A stretch of DNA of 64,000 bases from NCBI RefSeq assembly GCF_021391395.1, contig NZ_CP090059.1, positions 4,322,172-4,386,171 on the forward strand. Reading direction: 5' to 3'. Shown piece by piece: positions 58,657 to 64,000 of this stretch. The notes beneath the pieces were generated by a model, which was not told the origin of the DNA, did not search any database, and saw only the letters and a program-made list of their open reading frames with translations. The first letter of the stretch is position 1; every line of letters begins with the position of its first letter. The DNA is from Sphingomonas cannabina (lineage in GTDB: Bacteria; Pseudomonadota; Alphaproteobacteria; Sphingomonadales; Sphingomonadaceae). Position numbers and translations under genes: made by a program.

Positions 58657-61542
58657 TCAGCCAACTACTTGAGTGCAGCGGTCGCACAGAGCGCCGTCGT
58701 GCGCAACCTCGGGAAGGTGGCGCCAGCACCGGCCGCACTTCTCGCGGGAGGTGCGGGTGACGGTGATCTCGGGACCCTTGGTCACCTTGGCGACGATGAA
58801 CACCTCGGCGAGATCGCCCTCGGGCAGCAGCTCCTCGGGCACCGTCACCTCGGCCTCGAGACTCGATCGGATCACCTTGTCGCGGCGATAAGGCTCGATC
58901 GCTTCGGTGACGCGCTCGCGCAGCGCGCGGACATCCTCCCATTCGGTCGCGACCGGCCGATCGGCGGGCGGGCTCGGCAGCTCGGGCCATTCGAGGAAAT
59001 GCACCGATCCGTCCTCGCTCGGGAAGCGCGTCAGCCACACCTCCTCGGCGGTGAAGGGGATGATCGGCGCGGCATAGCGGACCAGCGCGTGGAACAGCAC
59101 GTCGAGCATCGTGCGATAGGCCCGCCGCTTGGGGTCCGTGGCCGCGTCGCAGTAGAGCGAATCCTTGCGGATATCGAAGAAGAAGGCCGACAGGTCGTCC
59201 TGCGCGAAGTCGGTCAGCGCTCGGGTGTAGCGGTTGAACTCATAGGCTTCCGCCGCCGCGCGCAGCTCGACGTCGAGCTGGCCGAGCCGGTCGAGGATGT
59301 AGCGCTCCAGCTCCGGCATCTCGGCGACCGGCAGCCGTTCCGCCTCGGTGAAGCCATCGAGCGCGCCGAGCAGGTAGCGGAAGGTGTTCCTGAGCTTGCG
59401 ATAGGTGTCGCTGGTGCCGGCGAGCACCTCCTTGCCGATGCGCACGTCCTCGAAATAGTCGGTCTGCGCGACCCACATCCTGAGGATATCGGCGCCGGCC
59501 TCGTCGATCACTTTCAGCGGATCGACAACGTTGCCGAGGCTCTTCGACATCTTGCGCCCATTGCCGTCGAGCGCGAAGCCGTGCGTCAGCACCGCGTCAT
59601 AGGGGGCGCGGCCGCGCGTGCCGCATGATTCGAGCAGCGACGACTGGAACCAGCCGCGATGCTGGTCCGATCCCTCCAGATAGAGGTCGGCGCGCACGCC
59701 CGCGCCGTAGCGCTGCTCGATGGTGAAGACGTGGGTGGAGCCCGAATCGAACCAGACGTCGAGGATGTCGTTGACCGGCTCATAGTCGGCGAGGTCGTAC
59801 TTGCCGCCGAGCAGTGCCTGATGGTCGGCGCCGAACCAGGCGTCGGCGCCGCCGGCCGCGAAGGCCGCGACGATGCGGTCGTTGACCTCCGGATCGCGCA
59901 GATACTCGCCGGTCCCCTTGTGGACGTAGAGCGCGATCGGCACACCCCAGGCGCGCTGGCGGCTGATCACCCAGTCGGGGCGCCCCTCGACCATCGATCG
60001 GATGCGGTTCTTCGAGCGCTGCGGCACCCAGCGCGTGCGTTCGATCGCGTCGAGCGCGATCTCGCGCAAGGTCGGGCCGTTGCCGACCCCGGCGCCCATC
60101 ATCACGCCGGTGCCGGTGGCGAGCTCGACCGGCTGCAGCGCCGCGGCGGCGGCGACCACGTCGGCCTCGACGCGCTGCGGCCGGTCCATCGGGATGAACC
60201 ACTGCGGCGTGCAGCGGAAGATGATCTTGGCCTTGGAGCGCCAGCTGTGCGGATAGCTGTGCTGGAAATCGTCCGACGCCGCGAGCAGCGCGCCCGCTTC
60301 GCGCAGGTCGCTGCAGATCGGCCCGTCGGACGCGACGAACTTCTTGTTGATGACGCTGCCCTGCCCGCCCAGCCACAGCCAGTCGGGACGGTAGAAGCCG
60401 GCATCGTCGACCGCGAAGACGGGATCGATGCCGTGCGCCTTGCACAGCTCGAAATCGTCCTCGCCGTGATCGGGCGACATATGGACGAGCCCGGTGCCGG
60501 CGTCGGTGGTGACGAAGTCGCCCGCCAGGAACGGCCGCGGCTTGGCGAAGAAGCCGCCGAGGTGGTGCATGGGATGGCGGGCGACGGCACCGGCGAGTTG
60601 AGAGCCCGAATACCGGCTGCCAGCTAAATGCGTGACGGAATGTTGTACGAGTCCGTCTTTATCCGGCCTGCTAGCACCGATGCGAGACGCCAACTGAGCC
60701 GAGAGCTTGTGCGCGACTAGAAGCTTCTGCCCGTCAATGATCACCAGTTCGTATTCAATCTCCGGCCCATAAGCCAAAGCCTGGTTCACCGGGATCGTCC
60801 ACGGCGTGGTCGTCCAGATCACCGCATGGGCGCCGACCAGCTCCGGCGCGTTCGGCGCCTCGACGATCTCGAACGCCACGTCGATCTGCGTCGAGACTAC
60901 GTCCTCATACTCGACCTCGGCCTCCGCCAGCGCGGTCTTCTCGACCGGCGACCACATCACCGGCTTGGCGCCGCGGTAGAGCTGGCCGCTCTCGGCGAAC
61001 TTCAGCAGCTCGCCGACGATCGCCGCCTCGCTGGCGAAGTTCATGGTGAGATAGGGATCGTCCCAGTCACCCATCACCCCCAGCCGCTCGAACTGCGCAC
61101 GCTGCACGCCGACCCAATACGCGGCATAGGCGCGGCATTCGGCGCGGAATTCCTGCGCCGGCACCTCGTCCTTGCTGCGCTTCTTGGCGCGGTACTGTTC
61201 CTCGATCTTCCACTCGATCGGCAGGCCGTGGCAGTCCCAGCCGGGAATATAGGGCGCGTCCTTGCCCATCAGCGAGCGGCTGCGGACGATGATGTCCTTC
61301 AGCACCTTGTTCATCGCATGGCCCATGTGGATGTCGCCGTTGGCATACGGCGGGCCGTCGTGGAGGATGAAGCGCTCGCGCCCGGCGCGCTGCTCGCGCA
61401 GCCGGTCATAGATGCCGATCTTCGCCCAACGCTCGAGGATCGCCGGCTCCTTCTGGGCGAGGCCGGCCTTCATCGGGAATTCGGTCTTCGGCAGGAAGAC
61501 GGTGGAGCGCCAATCGCTCTGGGTGTCGGGTGCGTCGGTCAT
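58657..61542 (-). CDS. ileS: Isoleucine--tRNA ligase
   Basis: 961 residues from the ATG at 61542 (27 codons upstream are open but unrelated). HIGH signature GPPYANGDIHMGHAMNK, KMSKS in NGRKMSKSLGNV, editing domain in the middle, and a C-terminal zinc knuckle CGRCWRHLPE...CDRC. Between about 60600 and 60780 (part of the editing domain) the GC content falls to roughly 55%. It attaches isoleucine to tRNA-Ile. It is the first gene of an ileS-lspA-bamF operon. Confidence 0.95.
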   Translation of the reverse strand: MTDAPDTQSDWRSTVFLPKTEFPMKAGLAQKEPAILERWAKIGIYDRLREQRAGRERFILHDGPPYANGDIHMGHAMNKVLKDIIVRSRSLMGKDAPYIPGWDCHGLPIEWKIEEQYRAKKRSKDEVPAQEFRAECRAYAAYWVGVQRAQFERLGVMGDWDDPYLTMNFASEAAIVGELLKFAESGQLYRGAKPVMWSPVEKTALAEAEVEYEDVVSTQIDVAFEIVEAPNAPELVGAHAVIWTTTPWTIPVNQALAYGPEIEYELVIIDGQKLLVAHKLSAQLASRIGASRPDKDGLVQHSVTHLAGSRYSGSQLAGAVARHPMHHLGGFFAKPRPFLAGDFVTTDAGTGLVHMSPDHGEDDFELCKAHGIDPVFAVDDAGFYRPDWLWLGGQGSVINKKFVASDGPICSDLREAGALLAASDDFQHSYPHSWRSKAKIIFRCTPQWFIPMDRPQRVEADVVAAAAALQPVELATGTGVMMGAGVGNGPTLREIALDAIERTRWVPQRSKNRIRSMVEGRPDWVISRQRAWGVPIALYVHKGTGEYLRDPEVNDRIVAAFAAGGADAWFGADHQALLGGKYDLADYEPVNDILDVWFDSGSTHVFTIEQRYGAGVRADLYLEGSDQHRGWFQSSLLESCGTRGRAPYDAVLTHGFALDGNGRKMSKSLGNVVDPLKVIDEAGADILRMWVAQTDYFEDVRIGKEVLAGTSDTYRKLRNTFRYLLGALDGFTEAERLPVAEMPELERYILDRLGQLDVELRAAAEAYEFNRYTRALTDFAQDDLSAFFFDIRKDSLYCDAATDPKRRAYRTMLDVLFHALVRYAAPIIPFTAEEVWLTRFPSEDGSVHFLEWPELPSPPADRPVATEWEDVRALRERVTEAIEPYRRDKVIRSSLEAEVTVPEELLPEGDLAEVFIVAKVTKGPEITVTRTSREKCGRCWRHLPEVAHDGALCDRCTQVVG

Positions 61543-61589
61543 GGGAACGCGCGCATTAGCCGACGTTCGCCCCAAAACAAACATTCCCG

Positions 61590-62516
61590 TCAGCGGGCGA
61601 GCATCGCCTTCGCCCGCTCGCAATCCTCCGCGATCCGCACCGTGAGTGCGTCGAGGCTGTCGAACTTCTCCTCGGGCCGGATATAGTCGATCAGCTGCAC
61701 CTCGATCTCCTGCTCGTAGAGATCGCCGGAGAAGTCGAAGAAATGGGGTTCGAGCAGCTCGACCGGCGGATCGAAGCTCGGCCGGATGCCCAGGTTGGCG
61801 GCGCCGTCCAGCAGCCGGCCGCCGGGCAGCCGTCCGCGCACCGCATAGATGCCGTAGGCAGGGCGGAGATAGTTGCCGAGCCGCAGGTTCGCGGTCGGAA
61901 AGCCGATGGTGCGGCCGAGCTTCGCGCCCGGCTCCACCAGCCCGCGAATTGCGAACGGGCGGGTGAGCAGCCGCGCCGCCTCGCGCGGGTTGCCGGCCTG
62001 GAGCGCCTCGCGGATGCGGCTGGAGGAGACCGTCTCGCCATCGAGCGTCACCGGCGCGACGACGTCGGTCGAGAAGCCCAGCTCGCGGCCGAGCTCGGCG
62101 AGCACCGCGGTGTTGCCGCCGCGGCCCTTGCCGAAGGTGAAGTCCTCGCCGGTCACCACCCCGCCGACGCCGGCCAGGCCGACCAGCCGCTGCTCGGCAT
62201 AGTCGCGCGCGGTCAGCGCGACGAGCTCGGCATCGAACTCGAATACCATCATCGCGTCGGCGCCTGCGGCGGCGAACAGCTCCTGACGCTGGTCGAGCGT
62301 GGTGAGGCGGAACGGCGGCGCGTCGGGGCGGAAGAAGCGCACCGGATGCGGATCGAAGGTGGCGACGATAGCCGGCCGCCCCTCGGTGCGCGCACGCTCG
62401 ATCGCTCGGCCGACCACCGCCTGGTGGCCGAGGTGAAACCCGTCGAAATTGCCGAGCGCGACGATGCCGCCACGCAGATGGGCCGGCACTGCCGAGCTGC
62501 CGGAGAGCCGCTCCAT
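61590..62516 (-). CDS. ribF: Bifunctional riboflavin kinase/FAD synthetase
   Basis: 308 residues. N-terminal FAD-synthetase domain with VALGNFDGFHLGHQAVV, SSRIREALQAGNP; C-terminal flavokinase domain with GRTIGFPTANLRLGNYLRPA. It makes FMN and FAD from riboflavin, the cofactor also used by the halogenase upstream. It lies 47 bp upstream of ileS, a conserved order. Confidence 0.95.
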   Translation of the reverse strand: MERLSGSSAVPAHLRGGIVALGNFDGFHLGHQAVVGRAIERARTEGRPAIVATFDPHPVRFFRPDAPPFRLTTLDQRQELFAAAGADAMMVFEFDAELVALTARDYAEQRLVGLAGVGGVVTGEDFTFGKGRGGNTAVLAELGRELGFSTDVVAPVTLDGETVSSSRIREALQAGNPREAARLLTRPFAIRGLVEPGAKLGRTIGFPTANLRLGNYLRPAYGIYAVRGRLPGGRLLDGAANLGIRPSFDPPVELLEPHFFDFSGDLYEQEIEVQLIDYIRPEEKFDSLDALTVRIAEDCERAKAMLAR

Positions 62517-62535
62517 GGCCGGGCCTATAATGGCG

Positions 62536-63705
62536 CTAGCGCTGCGGCACCATCCCCGCGCGCAGCACGCGGAGCACGTTGCCGCCCATCACCTTGGCGA
62601 CCTCCTCGTCGGTGAAGCCGCGGTCCTTGAGCGCCTGGCTGATCACGACGAGCTGGCTCACGTCGAACCCGGTGGTGACCGCGCCGTCGAAATCGGAGCC
62701 GAGCCCGACATGGTCGATGCCGACGAGGTCGCGGACATGCGCGATCGCGTCGACCGCCTTGCGCGGATCGGTCGAGCAGATCGCACCGTCCCAATAGCCG
62801 ATCCCGACCACGCCGCCGGTCCTGGCGACGCCGCGAATCTCCTCGTCGGTGAGGTTGCGGTTGACCTTGCACACCGCCTGCACCCCGCCATGGCTGGAGA
62901 CGACCGGGCGCCTGGCCATCGCCAGAATCTCGGCGACCGAGCGGTGGCTCGAATGGGCGATGTCGACGACCATGCCGAGCCGCTCCATCCGCCGTACCGC
63001 CTGCCGCCCGAGCGGGGTGAGCCCGCCCTTGGCGACCCCGTGCATCGACCCCGCCACCTCGTTGTCGAAGAAATGCGCGAGCCCCGCCATGCGGAAGCCG
63101 GCGGCGTAGAGCCGGTCGAGGTTGGCGAGCTTGCCCTCGATATCCTGCAGCCCCTCGATCGACAGCATGGCGCCGACCACCTTCTGCCCCTTCGCGCGGT
63201 CGGCGAGCAGGCGGTCGAGCTCCTGCGGCATCGTGATCAGGCGGAGCCGGCCGTCCGACGCGGCGGCAGCACGCTTGAGCTTCTCGGCATGCCACAGCGA
63301 GCGTTCGAGCAACGATCCCCAGGTGCGGGGCGGCTGGAGCTGGGCGATCGTCAGCAGGGTGATGTTGTCACTGTCACCCGAATTGGCGTCGTAGTTCTGC
63401 CCCTTCGGCGTCTTGGTGACCGAGGAGAAGACCTGGAGCGCGACATTGCCCTCGATCAGTCGCGGCAGGTCGACCTGGCCGCGATCGGCGCGCTTCAGCA
63501 GGCTGCGCGACCACAGCAAAGTGTCGCCGTGCATGTCGGCGATCGCGAGCTTCGCGTGCAGCGCCTGCGTTTCCGGCGTGACGCGGGGCAGGGGCGTGGC
63601 AGCGACCTTGTTCATGTCGCCCTCGACCTTGCCCGGCGCGAACGTGAAGAAGCCGATGGCGGCGATCACGATCAACGCCAGAATGATGAGCAGCCACCTG
63701 CGCAT
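62536..63705 (-). CDS. Membrane dipeptidase, peptidase M19 family
   Basis: 389 residues from the ATG at 63705; the 38 codons before it are translated R2 repeat and do not belong. An N-terminal anchor (WLLIILALIVIAAIGFFTF) is followed by the amidohydrolase-type metallopeptidase: AIADMHGDTLLWSRS (HxD), LSIEGLQDIEG (bridging Glu), VDIAHSSHRSV, RPVVSSHGG and GSDFDGAVTTG. It cleaves dipeptides, including D-amino-acid ones, in the periplasm. It lies 19 bp upstream of ribF. Confidence 0.9.
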   Translation of the reverse strand: MRRWLLIILALIVIAAIGFFTFAPGKVEGDMNKVAATPLPRVTPETQALHAKLAIADMHGDTLLWSRSLLKRADRGQVDLPRLIEGNVALQVFSSVTKTPKGQNYDANSGDSDNITLLTIAQLQPPRTWGSLLERSLWHAEKLKRAAAASDGRLRLITMPQELDRLLADRAKGQKVVGAMLSIEGLQDIEGKLANLDRLYAAGFRMAGLAHFFDNEVAGSMHGVAKGGLTPLGRQAVRRMERLGMVVDIAHSSHRSVAEILAMARRPVVSSHGGVQAVCKVNRNLTDEEIRGVARTGGVVGIGYWDGAICSTDPRKAVDAIAHVRDLVGIDHVGLGSDFDGAVTTGFDVSQLVVISQALKDRGFTDEEVAKVMGGNVLRVLRAGMVPQR

Positions 63706-63712
63706 TGCCCCT

Positions 63713-63812
63713 CCGTCATGCCGGACTTGTTCCGGCATCCACGATGCCGCCAGTCCTTTGGCCAAAGGGTATGCGGAACCGTGGACCCCGGCACAAGGCC
63801 GGGGTGACGAAG
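63713..63812. repeat. Dispersed repeat family R2, copy 2
   Basis: Starts GTCATGCCGGACTTGTTCCGGCATCCAC-like (ATGCCGGACTTGTTCCGGCA hairpin) and ends GTGGACCCCGGCACAAGGCC then GGGGTGACGAAG; matches the head and tail of 12353-12477. It lies between folA and the dipeptidase gene. Confidence 0.75.
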
Positions 63813-63815
63813 AGG

Positions 63816-64000
63816 TCAACGGCGCTGCAAGGTCACGAAGCTGTAGCCGTCATGATCTTTGCGGAAGATTTCCTGCCAATCGGCGGGATCGAATGCCGGC
63901 ACCGTCGCATCACCCTCCGGCACAGCATGAACCTCCGTCAGCTCCACCCGGTTGGCGCGGGGCAGGAACAGCGCGAACACCTCCGCCCCGCCGATCACCG
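63816..64000 (-). CDS. folA: Dihydrofolate reductase, C-terminal part (runs off the window)
   Basis: About 61 C-terminal residues; the gene continues beyond 64000. VIGGAEVFALFLPRANRVEL then TEVHAVPEGDATVPAFDPAD and DGYSFVTLQRR are the typical last strands of DHFR, with the GG of the NADPH-binding loop. It supplies tetrahydrofolate. An R2 repeat follows it. Confidence 0.9.
   Translation of the reverse strand, partial: VIGGAEVFALFLPRANRVELTEVHAVPEGDATVPAFDPADWQEIFRKDHDGYSFVTLQRR

Noticed and set aside
63706..63819. 38-codon extension of the M19 dipeptidase
   Set aside because: It is translated R2 repeat (gives WMPEQVRHD), a known type of artefact in genomes with this repeat.

Overview
The window is high-GC (roughly two thirds G+C) alphaproteobacterial chromosome, most likely from a sphingomonad (Sphingomonas or a close relative). 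Pointers are a DivK-type receiver, a DUF3572 protein, a BamF-type DUF3035 lipoprotein, a TonB-dependent receptor beside glycosidases and a flavin-dependent halogenase, many short palindromic dispersed repeats, and dense operons joined by ATGA or GTGA overlaps. No rRNA, tRNA, CRISPR array, complete insertion sequence or prophage was seen.

Region 1 (1-17.2 kb) is a plant-polysaccharide and deoxysugar locus: the C-terminal part of a GH2 enzyme, a regulated L-fucose-type oxidative operon (mutarotase, aldose dehydrogenase, lactonase, GntR regulator), two GH28-like proteins with Tat signals, a tryptophan-halogenase-like flavoprotein, an OmpR/EnvZ-type two-component pair facing a MipA/OmpV outer-membrane protein, and a six-hairpin glycosidase-like exoprotein coupled to a TonB-dependent receptor.

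Region 2 (17.3-19.4 kb) holds a possible 2H phosphoesterase, Hsp20 with a likely RpoH promoter, a YjbQ protein and a NUDIX hydrolase.

Region 3 (19.4-29.6 kb) is the most interesting part: a lipid and polyol-phosphate gene cluster with a lipid kinase, a Tam41-like CDP-lipid synthase candidate, two NTP transferases, a CDP-alcohol phosphatidyltransferase, a TagB/TagF-like transferase, a polysaccharide flippase and a PgpC-like HAD phosphatase. It could activate a lipid phosphate (in a sphingomonad possibly ceramide phosphate) with CMP and add a polar headgroup.

Region 4 (29.6-38.0 kb) is housekeeping: coq7, dsbB, ctpA, envC-like, rlmH, rsfS, nadD and proA, with a ParDE-type toxin-antitoxin pair inserted and translationally coupled to nadD.

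Region 5 (38-42.9 kb) contains envelope and hypothetical proteins and an esterase relic. Region 6 (43-48.2 kb) carries nrdA and nrdB, separated by a DUF559 endonuclease-like gene bracketed by palindromic elements, a DUF2171 gene and three small overlapping genes. Region 7 (48.2-50.5 kb) has a low-GC winged-helix gene, a YegP-like gene and an HTH gene, and ends in a 203-bp MITE-like element. Region 8 (50.5-54.4 kb) is a trehalose operon (otsB, GH15, otsA). Region 9 (54.6-64 kb) holds divK, a DUF3572 gene, a HAD-like gene, ridA, a TorF-type porin, bamF, lspA, ileS, ribF, an M19 dipeptidase and the end of folA.
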